The notes under the pieces: generated by a model | What the model was told of the DNA's origin: nothing | The model's input: only the letters and a program-made list of their open reading frames with translations | The model's database searches: none | Source of the DNA: Alkalihalobacillus sp. TS-13 | Lineage (GTDB): Bacteria; Bacillota; Bacilli; Bacillales; Fictibacillaceae | Assembly (NCBI RefSeq): GCF_019720915.1 | Contig: NZ_JAHKSI010000002.1 | Coordinates: 124,001-188,000, forward strand | Length of the DNA: 64,000 bases | Direction of reading: 5' to 3' | Shown: positions 56,873 through 64,000 of the stretch, piece after piece | Numbering within the stretch: the first letter of the stretch is position 1 | Layout of the letters: every line of letters begins with the position of its first letter | Program-made: the position numbers and the translations under genes

Positions 56873-57433
56873 TTAGTTAGCATCTGCTAGGTCATAATTG
56901 AAGAATTCTGCGTTTTCTGGTGTTGTGTGCACGATTTTATGCCAGTATGGCTTATAAAGTGCCTCCAGTGTTTCGGCTGACTTTTCACTTCGTGCTCCAA
57001 TGACGATCTTTCCGTTAATATCATCAATATCTGTCTTCGAAACAACATCGAACTTGATCGAGGTAGTGCTTAATTTTTCTCGAAGCTGTTCTTGAATCCA
57101 TCTGTTCGTCCCGACTGGAACTGTACTATTGATTACCAACATGAAATCATCATTTACATATTCAGAGATTTCGGCTAAAATCCCTTCAACCTCTGACATA
57201 TCTACGTGGTCATCAGCTAGAATCGGAATATCGACATCTATGAAAATGATTGAGGAGTCTTCATATGCTGTTTTGTTGTCAGTGGTCAGTTCGAGATTTA
57301 GGTTTCGGGAAAAAAGCGACGCCTTTGCACCTGCTTGTTCTTGTAGACATGTAACCTTGTGTCCGAGTCGTACCAATTCAAGACCTGAGCGCATTGCCAC
57401 ATTGCCTGTTCCTGTCACTAAAATGTTTGCCAT
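56873..57433 (-). CDS. Stand-alone N-terminal domain of a UDP-sugar dehydrogenase
   Basis: A 186-residue protein that corresponds only to the NAD-binding domain of UDP-glucose/GDP-mannose dehydrogenases. The NAD motif is VTGTGNVAMRSGLELVRLGHKVTCL (about residues 5-29), and INSTVPVGTNRWIQEQL (about 100) is the typical second motif. The catalytic Cys and UDP-binding domains are absent, and the usual PEFLREG segment is replaced. It also lacks the third Gly of GxGxxG. So it is either a degenerate remnant or a small NAD-binding protein of its own. No partner gene lies downstream. A GAGTTGG site precedes the ATG. Confidence 0.7.
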   Translation of the reverse strand: MANILVTGTGNVAMRSGLELVRLGHKVTCLQEQAGAKASLFSRNLNLELTTDNKTAYEDSSIIFIDVDIPILADDHVDMSEVEGILAEISEYVNDDFMLVINSTVPVGTNRWIQEQLREKLSTTSIKFDVVSKTDIDDINGKIVIGARSEKSAETLEALYKPYWHKIVHTTPENAEFFNYDLADAN

Positions 57434-57585
57434 TTTGAACCAACTCCTCTTCTGAAATGTGTGAAAACACTTCCATAACTGTATAATAATCGTCTGGTCA
57501 TTATTTCAATGATCTTTTAGAAGGAATGATTACTCTTATCCTTTCCTCTTATTTCAAATACTAACAGCCGATTGTAAACTGCATA

Positions 57586-58497
57586 TTAATCCCAATTAAA
57601 TATATTGTTTACATTATTTTTATTTCTTTTTGGAAAATAAAATAAGGGTTTATTCTTTTTAGATTTAGAAAATTTGGTGTTGGATGTACAATCTTCGTTG
57701 AAATTATATGGGATCGTTTGTCTATATGGTGGCGGAGGCAGATCAGCATCCAGGTTTTCTACGAACGGGGTATCCACATATTCACCGCTTGAATCCTTTT
57801 GTTGACTCAATTGCGAAACAACAACTTGTCCAATACGCCTTCCAAGTTTCAATCCCTGTTCAAGGTCCACCGGAAAGTGAATCCCTCCATAAAGCCTTGA
57901 AATCGAGTCTTCTTCAGCAAGATCGTGAAGCCTTTGGGCTTCCCCTGGGAAAAAGTAGCCCAAAATGACTTCTGTACATCCTGAGATTGCAGAATGACCA
58001 GATACATAAGTAGGAAATCGAGGTGTACATAAAATAGGTTTTAGTGTCTGATCGTATTGTATCGGCCGGGCAACATCACATAGATATTTAAAATACCAAG
58101 TCACAACAAATGTATCGTTAATTCCTGCTTGGACAGCAGCTAAAACTCTTGCAGCGTAAGTTGGTGTCAATCCGTATGTGTCAATCAATCTATCGATGAT
58201 CGGTGTCCATTGTTTTGTTGCAACCCCTGCGCCCCAATATTTAGCTATCTGGATCTGTTCAGGAGTTATATTCGCTAATGTTCGTTGTACAACTCTCAAT
58301 TCTTCATCCCACGGAATATGATTCGGATGTCGAAGGTCAAAATCAATGACCCCATCAGGTGCCACAAAGTGGTTTCCTTTTCGTTTTATAAAATAAGTTG
58401 GCCATGAACCAGCTAAAGGATCAACCGGGTCAGAAGGTGGATTTCTTTCTCCTCCATAAGGTACTTCTGACCATCTTAAATAATTGTCTCTTTTCAT
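57586..58497 (-). CDS. Vanadium-dependent haloperoxidase / PAP2-like protein
   Basis: A 303-residue protein of the vanadium haloperoxidase/PAP2 phosphatase superfamily. The three-part vanadate or phosphate site is visible: KYLCDVARPIQY (about 153), PTYVSGHSAISGC (about 177) and SRLYGGIHFPVD (about 213). It has no signal peptide and is not membrane-bound, unlike lipid phosphatases. Bacillus relatives exist, but their activity (haloperoxidase or acid phosphatase) is not clear. The start at 58497 follows GGTGAGG. The carboxyl tail is Lys- and Asn-rich. Confidence 0.82.
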   Translation of the reverse strand: MKRDNYLRWSEVPYGGERNPPSDPVDPLAGSWPTYFIKRKGNHFVAPDGVIDFDLRHPNHIPWDEELRVVQRTLANITPEQIQIAKYWGAGVATKQWTPIIDRLIDTYGLTPTYAARVLAAVQAGINDTFVVTWYFKYLCDVARPIQYDQTLKPILCTPRFPTYVSGHSAISGCTEVILGYFFPGEAQRLHDLAEEDSISRLYGGIHFPVDLEQGLKLGRRIGQVVVSQLSQQKDSSGEYVDTPFVENLDADLPPPPYRQTIPYNFNEDCTSNTKFSKSKKNKPLFYFPKRNKNNVNNIFNWD

Positions 58498-58723
58498 TTC
58501 CTCACCTTTTTTTGTTTTTTGCCTATCCTCTAATAGTCTATGATGAGACAACTATTTAGCTTGTACATTCGTTTAATTTATCGGCAACTATTGAGTTTTC
58601 ATATTCAACTCTTTATACCTGATTGCATTAATTCAAGTGTATGATCGCTTTCAGAAACCTATGCCAATCATGGTTTTTCATTTTAATTCTTTTAAAAGAT
58701 GTTCAAATAGTCTCTCTGATCGT

Positions 58724-59374
58724 TCAAGCTTTTGAAGTCCTCTGGTCAAATGACTCAAGGAATTGATTTACACTTTTATATATGGAATCCGTCTTAGATT
58801 CAAATTGAGAAGTTTGATAATCCGGAAGCCATTGGACAGCAGCTGTATGAACATTTGCTGCAAGACCCGCTTCAATATCTGCATTACTATCTCCGATGAA
58901 CATCGCTTCCTTTTCGTTGATCCCTAACTGCGATAATGCTTTCTGCAGACCTTCCGGATTTGGTTTCGGATTGGTAACATCATCCCCTGTGATGATTACG
59001 TCGAACATTCCATCCATATCAAGCTCTTGAAGGGAGATGTCTAAACTTCGTCTTGCTTTCCCTGTAAAAATCCCCAATTTCATCCCTTTATCTTTAACAT
59101 ATGTAAGTAATTCAATGATTTCTTCGTTTGAATCGACTAGCTGTCTATGACTATCCGAATATTTTTCATAGAACAGCTCGATGGCTTGATCCTTTTCGGC
59201 GTGGGTGAGGTTCTCTTTAATGATCCCGGTTTCCGAAGGTCCGAACATTTCTTTTATTTCGTCATCTGTCAGGTCTCTGTCGTCATATCGGTTAAAAACG
59301 GTCTGAAATGCATGAAAACAGACAGGCAACGTGTTTGCTAACGTTCCATCAAAGTCAAAAATCAATGCTTTCAT
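58724..59374 (-). CDS. HAD-superfamily phosphatase (phosphoglycolate-phosphatase-like)
   Basis: A 216-residue HAD hydrolase. Motif I is FDFDGTLANT (residues 6-15), motif II is GIFTGKARRS (about 98), the lysine is in NPKPNPEGLQKAL (about 138) and motif III is AMFIGDSNADIEAG (about 160). An alpha-helical cap lies at about 15-80. This is the Gph/PpaX type; substrates may be phosphoglycolate, pyrophosphate or a nucleotide. The first ATG is used; a weak AGTGAT site precedes it. Single gene. Confidence 0.87.
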   Translation of the reverse strand: MKALIFDFDGTLANTLPVCFHAFQTVFNRYDDRDLTDDEIKEMFGPSETGIIKENLTHAEKDQAIELFYEKYSDSHRQLVDSNEEIIELLTYVKDKGMKLGIFTGKARRSLDISLQELDMDGMFDVIITGDDVTNPKPNPEGLQKALSQLGINEKEAMFIGDSNADIEAGLAANVHTAAVQWLPDYQTSQFESKTDSIYKSVNQFLESFDQRTSKA

Positions 59375-59470
59375 TTTAAATCACTCCATTTGTTTACTAC
59401 TCATACTTCTACTCTTTCAGCTTCCGACGCATTGTAATAACTAATTTAATTATTTTTCTATGATTTTTGT

Positions 59471-59894
59471 GAAATTCACTCCCTTTCCGCGGGCAAACGA
59501 AAAGCGGAAGCGACCCGATTATTCACGAAGGTCACTGGAAAACGGACGAGGAGGCTGTCGCCGCCGCAGGAAGTTTGAAGTGATCCAAGTGCTTGGTCGT
59601 TGAGCTAGACATCACTTCCCTGCATCAACCCACTTCGTAAGCCTCCTCACTTGCACAGGATGTCAACACAAAAATGAAATCATTTTCGTGTCTGCGATGA
59701 GAACTCTTAGAAGCTTTCCTTATGCTGACTTCGACGTTCACCACAGGACGTACTTGTACAGGATGTACTGACTTCGACGTTCACCATAGGACATGGTGGT
59801 ATTTAGTCGAAGTTCATTAATATAGTCGAAGATCCTTTTAAAAACAGTGGGGTCTCGCTTGGCTCGCTTTTCCCGCAGGAGTGTCCCAAATTTC
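59471..59894. repeat. Dispersed repeat, family B, 424-bp composite copy
   Basis: The ends (GAAATTCACTCCCTTTCCGC and the complement of GAAATTTGGGACACTCC) are inverted. The left 200 bp match the copy at 27510-27754. A middle stretch holds two near-identical segments, TGACTTCGACGTTCACCACA (59722) and TGACTTCGACGTTCACCATA (59770), joined by GTACAGGATGT. The element fills most of the 59375-60061 gap. The minus-strand ORF at 59738-59938 is part of the repeat and not a gene. Confidence 0.82.
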
Positions 59895-60061
59895 GCTTCA
59901 ATCAAACTCAGCCAAAAATCAACATCATTATTTAGCAAAACCTTCTATTAAAAAGTGTATTTTGTCCATACCAATGGTAGATTTCGTACCATATAAACGG
60001 AGAAAACTTGAAAGGAGGTATTGGTTATAACGTAACTTTTAATAGAGTTATGCTTTTAAAA

Positions 60062-61453
60062 TTAGATTTTTATCTTATTTTTCTCTACCCATCTGGTCAT
60101 CAATGCTTTTTCTATATGTATCCTGTCTTTCGCATATTGGCGGATTACATCACGGATTTCTTCTGCACGGTAATTGGCATTCCGATTGTTTGCTAGTGTC
60201 TCATAGCCCGAACCCCGTTGTAAGTAATCAGAGCTCGCGACCGTATACCACCTATCAACTAGAATAGGTTCTTCCCCAATAAGCATCTCGATTACTTCTT
60301 TCCCATTATGGACAACAGTTGCACCTGAAACATGCAATCGACCGACGAACTTCCCTCTGAAACCTGGACCTTTTCCATCTGATAGACAAACTTGAGCATC
60401 TAGTGATTGTTGGATGGCTGTTTTTATATCCTTGCCCTTGATTTCAAAGGAAGTTGGATTTAAGGGGGAAGGACAGATTTCAATCAATTTCTTATCGGAA
60501 ATGTAGTCAAAAACCCCTGCATTGACGATCCCACCATTGATCAGTCCAAGCTCACATCCGAGCATATCCGTCAACCCGTCAGCTATCAAGTTCGTGATCG
60601 GATTTTCCTCAATGACATCATGCCATAACGGCTGGCAGAGCTTATATAGGGGACGGCTGAGGATTTCGATCGCTTTTTCTTTATTCTTTTGTAAAATCGA
60701 GATCACTCCGGCATCACTCTTCGAACTTTCAGTTGATATGGTCGCGGATCCCTCTAGTTCAACCTTATCCCCATTGACATTCAGTTCTATTAGTCCGATA
60801 TGATTGCCATAACATCCCGCACTGTTGATGATCGTTCCATTGACTATTTTCGCTTCTGAAAAAAGCTGGTGGTCATGCGAAGAAATGATGACATCAATGC
60901 CTTCGATGGTTCTTGCTAAATCTTCATCAGCAATTGTTCCAATATGATTCAGAACAACGCACAAATCATATGTACCTTGATGTCTTTCAATTTCTCTAGC
61001 AATTCCCCTACTATAAGGCGTAAAATGGACACCAAGTCCCTCACTGAAATCCCCCATATCTGGTGATGACCCGGTAATTAGGATCCGAAGACCGTTCTTT
61101 ATGAGAATTTTGCTAGGAACTATACCGTCAAACGGAGTTTTATCTTTTTTATAAAGGTTATTACTAATGAACGGAAAGGCACTGTTCTGAGCCATGAATT
61201 CCAGTGTTTCTGCGCCACCAAACATTTCATTGTTTCCAATCGTCAAGGCATCATATCCCAGGTACTCAAGCAGTTCAATTGCAGCGAGCCCCCTTGTCCC
61301 TCTGAGTTCAATGCTTCTGAAATCTGCGAAATCCCCAGCCTCTAAAAGTAGCGTCTCTTCATCTATATATTCCTTGATTAACGTGGATGCTTTGGCAAAA
61401 TGATCAAAATAGCTATGAAGATCATTCGTATGTATGATTTTTAATTTTTTCAT
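60062..61453 (-). CDS. yunD: YunD-like 5'-nucleotidase / metallophosphoesterase
   Basis: A 463-residue bimetal phosphoesterase with a 5'-nucleotidase carboxyl domain. Metal-site motifs are HTNDLHSYFDHF (about 8), EAGDFADFR (about 40), TIGNNEMFGG (about 73, GNNE in place of the usual GNHE), VVLNHIGTIAD (about 160) and SSHDHQLFSEA (about 186). The carboxyl domain has LINGGIVNAGVF and FEIKGKDIKTAI. It has no signal peptide, so, as for B. subtilis YunD, it is probably cytoplasmic. The start at 61453 follows AGGGGGAA. Divergent from the YndM-like gene. Confidence 0.87.
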   Translation of the reverse strand: MKKLKIIHTNDLHSYFDHFAKASTLIKEYIDEETLLLEAGDFADFRSIELRGTRGLAAIELLEYLGYDALTIGNNEMFGGAETLEFMAQNSAFPFISNNLYKKDKTPFDGIVPSKILIKNGLRILITGSSPDMGDFSEGLGVHFTPYSRGIAREIERHQGTYDLCVVLNHIGTIADEDLARTIEGIDVIISSHDHQLFSEAKIVNGTIINSAGCYGNHIGLIELNVNGDKVELEGSATISTESSKSDAGVISILQKNKEKAIEILSRPLYKLCQPLWHDVIEENPITNLIADGLTDMLGCELGLINGGIVNAGVFDYISDKKLIEICPSPLNPTSFEIKGKDIKTAIQQSLDAQVCLSDGKGPGFRGKFVGRLHVSGATVVHNGKEVIEMLIGEEPILVDRWYTVASSDYLQRGSGYETLANNRNANYRAEEIRDVIRQYAKDRIHIEKALMTRWVEKNKIKI

Positions 61454-61649
61454 GATTCCCCCTAAGGTTGTGAATACTTCTTCCTCTAACAAATTTCTAT
61501 AATATGCCACCTATTCCTTTTTAGAAGACAAAAAAAACACAGCTCGTGGTTGTGCCGTGCCTGTAAATCTATACATACTCCATACACTCCGAAAATTTCC
61601 GTATATTGGTAAGCATATTGGGGACTTTAATAAGAAAGGAGGGTACCAA

Positions 61650-62099
61650 ATGAAACATGTCAAAGCTTTATTAATCAAATTTGTTATGGTGACAGCAGTC
61701 TTATGGGTCGTGTTAGGCTTATTCTATGGTGTGTCCTTCAACGATATCCTTGGAATCAGCACTTTTCTAACACTAGCAGCCTATATAATCGGTGATCTGT
61801 GGATCTTACCACGATTCGGAAATGCTGTCGCGACCATCGCTGATTTCGGGCTAGCCTACTTAGGTGTTTGGCTACTTGGAGGAGGCTATATTGAAGAAAA
61901 CATCCCTTTAGGATTGGCTTCTTTATACGCAGCGATTGGCATTACCATCGGGGAATATTTCTTTCATAGGTATATGGAAAATGAAATATTGCCTGACCAA
62001 GGTCAACCCGAAAATGAACCTGTTCGCCAGAATAATTATGTGACTGAGTTTTCTGAAGAGCCGAATCCAGACTTGAATAATAATCGGGATAAGCAATAA
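61650..62099 (+). CDS. YndM/DUF2512-family membrane protein
   Basis: A 149-residue protein with four predicted helices (about 8-27, 33-50, 58-78 and 88-108) and an acidic, Asn-rich cytoplasmic tail. The segments LGISTFLTLAAYIIGDLWILPRFGN and ATIADFGLAYLGVWLLG are the recognisable YndM/DUF2512 pattern of Bacilli. Function is unknown. The start at 61650 follows AAAGGAGGG. It is divergent from yunD and ends at a terminator shared with the convergent peptidase gene. Confidence 0.82.
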   Translation: MKHVKALLIKFVMVTAVLWVVLGLFYGVSFNDILGISTFLTLAAYIIGDLWILPRFGNAVATIADFGLAYLGVWLLGGGYIEENIPLGLASLYAAIGITIGEYFFHRYMENEILPDQGQPENEPVRQNNYVTEFSEEPNPDLNNNRDKQ

Positions 62100-62117
62100 T
62101 TCTATTATAAAAAGAAA

Positions 62118-62160
62118 TGAGGACTGAAATCCAATCGGAATAGTTCAGTCCTCTTCTTTT
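62118..62160. terminator. Terminator between convergent YndM-like and cyanophycinase-like genes
   Basis: AGGACTGAA pairs perfectly with TTCAGTCCT, followed by CTTCTTTT on the plus strand. The right arm overlaps the last codons of the minus-strand gene. Confidence 0.82.
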
Positions 62161-62921
62161 ACTACTTGGAGTTTCCCGGTTTCTAAAAAAAATACGTTTT
62201 TAGTGGTCATTAGATGAAGTACGATCCCAGAAACAGCACCTTCATTCGTTTTATCTTCAGCAAAATATGTGATGTTCCTTCCCTCCATGATGGTCACCAT
62301 GTTTTCACCAACGGCTTTCAATTGGTTCTTATCGTAGACTGCAGCCGTATTCTCATCAATTCCAATACCAATACCTTTGGTTGAACCTACTTCATAAATC
62401 AATCTTCGAAACCGTTCTCTTTGAGAAAAATGCTGGTCAATAATCAAGTTGGGAATGAAACCAAATCCATTCATCATCTTTATATCTTTAATTTCATGAT
62501 TTTCTTCTTCTGCTTGCACAATCATCTTGCTTCCCCATATTGAAGCACCAGCACTTGTTCCAGCTAATACCAAACCTTGGGTCCATTTTTCTTTAAGTGC
62601 AGTTATGAAACTGCTGTGACATAAAACATCACATAATTTTTGTTGGTCTCCACCTGAAAAAAACAATCCATCAATGTCATTCAATTTTTCAATAAACTTC
62701 TTATCGTCAGCGTTTTTTTGTATATCAAAATGGACGACATCTTTCACCTTTAAGTCATGGAATGCTTTCTTATAGTCTTTAAAAACGTCCTTGGGAACAC
62801 CACTGGCTGTTGTTATTATTCCAATATTCCGAAAATTACACATTTCTGCGAAAACATTCAGAATTTCTTTATTCCCTTGTTTATCTTCATGTCCCCCTAT
62901 TAGCATGATTTTACCTGGCAT
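62145..62921 (-). CDS. Cyanophycinase-like S51 serine peptidase
   Basis: A 258-residue peptidase of family S51. The nucleophile Ser is in AGTSAGASIWG (about residue 125), preceded by IDGLFFSGGDQQKL (about 85) and followed by IDQHFSQRERFRRLI (about 170) and GIGIDENTAAVY (about 192). These segments match cyanophycinase (CphB) and peptidase E. It opens with KIMLIGGHEDKQGNKEIL. No cyanophycin synthetase gene is present here, so the natural substrate is probably another beta-aspartyl or acyl peptide. The ATG at 62921 follows GGGGTGG. Cytoplasmic. Confidence 0.87.
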   Translation of the reverse strand: MPGKIMLIGGHEDKQGNKEILNVFAEMCNFRNIGIITTASGVPKDVFKDYKKAFHDLKVKDVVHFDIQKNADDKKFIEKLNDIDGLFFSGGDQQKLCDVLCHSSFITALKEKWTQGLVLAGTSAGASIWGSKMIVQAEEENHEIKDIKMMNGFGFIPNLIIDQHFSQRERFRRLIYEVGSTKGIGIGIDENTAAVYDKNQLKAVGENMVTIMEGRNITYFAEDKTNEGAVSGIVLHLMTTKNVFFLETGKLQVVKEED

Positions 62922-62951
62922 ATTTTCCACCCCAGCATAGGCATTTATACA

Positions 62952-63164
62952 CTACTTGACATCATAACCCTTTCTCGGGATTTTTTCGTTCTTGTCATGA
63001 TCGATATCTCCATCAATCGTCCCTTCTACCATGGTATCACTTGTTTGTTCATGTGTTATTGCAAGGCCAGCGCTTAGATCTGAGCTATCTTCATAATCAG
63101 ATGGTTGGTAATTCTTCTCTGCAATTTTACTGCTATCTTTAAAATCCTTTTTTCTTGAGTCCAA
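62952..63164 (-). CDS. YozQ-family (DUF4025) small protein
   Basis: A 70-residue acidic protein with the YozQ/DUF4025 pattern: a NYQPSDYEDSSDLSAGLAITHEQTSDTMVEGTID centre. The function is unknown; members occur in spore-forming Bacilli. The TTG at 63164 follows AAGGAG by nine bases. It lies 30 bp upstream of the cyanophycinase-like gene on the same strand, so the two may form an operon. Confidence 0.82.
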   Translation of the reverse strand: MDSRKKDFKDSSKIAEKNYQPSDYEDSSDLSAGLAITHEQTSDTMVEGTIDGDIDHDKNEKIPRKGYDVK

Positions 63165-63437
63165 TCTAAATCACTCCTTGATATTCAATATCCAAAGTGT
63201 CCCCTATCTAGTACAAGGTATGCCTTTTTTTCAAAAGTGAAAGGTTACAGATTTTACATGAATGGTTAGCCGTAAATGACTCATAATAAAAAAAGGGTCA
63301 GTTTCTAAATAAACCGTGTTCCTCAGTCCCCAACAACACTTGAACGTTTAGAAGTAGATATGGACGAGATTTAAAACGGATCAAATGCATCTGAAAAAGA
63401 CGCTAATAGGTGTTAAGTTATTTCTAGGTCAATAAGA

Positions 63438-63468
63438 AAAAGGGATGGCTTATTATCCACCCCTTTAA
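63438..63468 (-). terminator. Intrinsic terminator after the last SnoaL-like gene
   Basis: AAAGGGGTGG pairs with CCATCCCTTT on the minus strand and ends in TTTTCTT. The remaining 63165-63437 gap shows nothing I can support. Confidence 0.78.
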
Positions 63469-63528
63469 AGATAAAAGTAAAACACTGGATTTGGGTTGTC
63501 TTTTTTTAGGGTCTTCGAGCTTGAGCAA

Positions 63529-63891
63529 TCACCTACTCAGATGTTCGTGCTTGAGTTTCCAACGGCCGTCAGCTTCCTTCATGAATACATTTGTAGCTCG
63601 CCCTGATCCAGAAGCGAACTCCCCTTTGTAAAACCCTTCCCACCTAAATGTATACAGGCACACTGCCGATTGATGATCGACTGAAATCCATTGGACATCC
63701 GTGGCACGATAGACCTCATCCCGGATCGTCTCCCAGGCATTCTCGAAATACTCTCTGATTTCGTTTCGAGTCGTGCAGGATTTATCAGTAAACCAATAGA
63801 TTGCATCCTCAGCCAATACTTTTTCCACTTGATTGAAGTCGTGCGTGTTCGTTGCAACTATGTATGCCTCTAACACTTGTTTGTAATCCAT
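63529..63891 (-). CDS. SnoaL-like (DUF4440-type) protein
   Basis: A 120-residue NTF2-superfamily protein: an opening helix LEAYIVATNTHDFNQVEKVLAEDAIYWFTDK, the motif TRNEIREYFENAWETIRD, and strands with AVCLYTFRWEG and GRATNVFMKEADGRWKLKHEHLS. The final WKLxHEHLS pattern is typical of the SnoaL_3/DUF4440 group, whose enzymes are mostly unknown. A GGGGGAT site precedes the ATG. It is the third NTF2-type gene in the window, and the three sequences differ clearly from one another. Confidence 0.83.
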   Translation of the reverse strand: MDYKQVLEAYIVATNTHDFNQVEKVLAEDAIYWFTDKSCTTRNEIREYFENAWETIRDEVYRATDVQWISVDHQSAVCLYTFRWEGFYKGEFASGSGRATNVFMKEADGRWKLKHEHLSR

Positions 63892-64000
63892 GAAATCCCC
63901 CCTGCTTGTTAAAATAATTGAGGTTATTCTTTAGAGTTCTAATTAAGTTATGACGGCTTCATGACGTACTTTCTTCCAGTTTTTCGTGTGCTAAGTGGTT

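Noticed and set aside
59738-59938. Minus-strand ORF of 66 codons
   Set aside because: It lies within the family B repeat and is composed of repeat sequence.

Overview
The window looks like the chromosome of a spore-former of the Bacillaceae (Bacillus in the broad sense). Evidence is the strong AAGGAGG-type ribosome binding sites, frequent TTG and GTG starts, Bacillus-type families (FbpB, YozQ, YndM, YunD, DUF2785, DUF6157, FusB-type EF-G binding protein), PhoP- and Fur-like sites, and intergenic repeats of the kind common in Bacillaceae. I cannot name the genus. There is no rRNA, tRNA, CRISPR array, prophage or transposase gene. The region reads as an accessory-rich stretch of stress, antibiotic-resistance, detoxification and secretion genes.

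Layout. 1-8.8 kb holds many short single-gene units: an ArsR regulator divergent from a PEP-mutase-family enzyme, a frameshifted dihydrofolate-reductase-like gene, small SRPBCC, NTF2, DoxX and DinB proteins, a PadR operon and a covalent flavoprotein oxidase. 8.9-11.1 kb is an ECF41 sigma factor operon with its own recognisable promoter. 11-18.8 kb has a NERD protein, a FusB-type protein, arylamine N-acetyltransferase, a PhoX phosphatase behind a PhoP box, and a MerR regulator with a classic 19-bp-spacer promoter. 18.9-24.8 kb has an ABC exporter behind a leader-peptide attenuator, a TetR-controlled MFS pump with a flavin reductase, and a leaderless ArsR gene with its SRPBCC partner. 24.8-27.5 kb has small membrane proteins and the UV endonuclease UvsE.

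27.8-34.6 kb is the most striking locus: a thiazole-type ribosomal peptide (TOMM, heterocycloanthracin/sonorensin-like) cluster. A 109-residue precursor with 17 cysteines is followed, after an intrinsic terminator, by a ThiF-like maturation protein, a fused leader-binding/YcaO cyclodehydratase, a SagB-type dehydrogenase and an alpha/beta hydrolase. No dedicated exporter lies next to it; a secreted subtilisin and a DMT-family permease flank it.

36-46 kb carries FbpB with a Fur-like box, an S66 carboxypeptidase, PhoD with a PhoP box, ThiM, a YcaQ-like DNA glycosylase, and a macrolide phosphotransferase whose leader contains a 10-codon ORF with an Arg-Leu-Arg motif (the macrolide-arrest motif) and terminator hairpins. 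46-64 kb holds housekeeping and envelope genes: M23 endopeptidase, PEP carboxylase, RpiR regulator plus class III aminotransferase, L,D-transpeptidase, haloperoxidase-like protein, YunD, cyanophycinase-like peptidase and YozQ.

Three dispersed intergenic repeat families (4, 3 and 2 copies) and four phased tandem arrays (20-21 bp or 52 bp period) punctuate the gene boundaries. Three genes show single-base frameshifts at homopolymers, which may be real decay or sequencing error.
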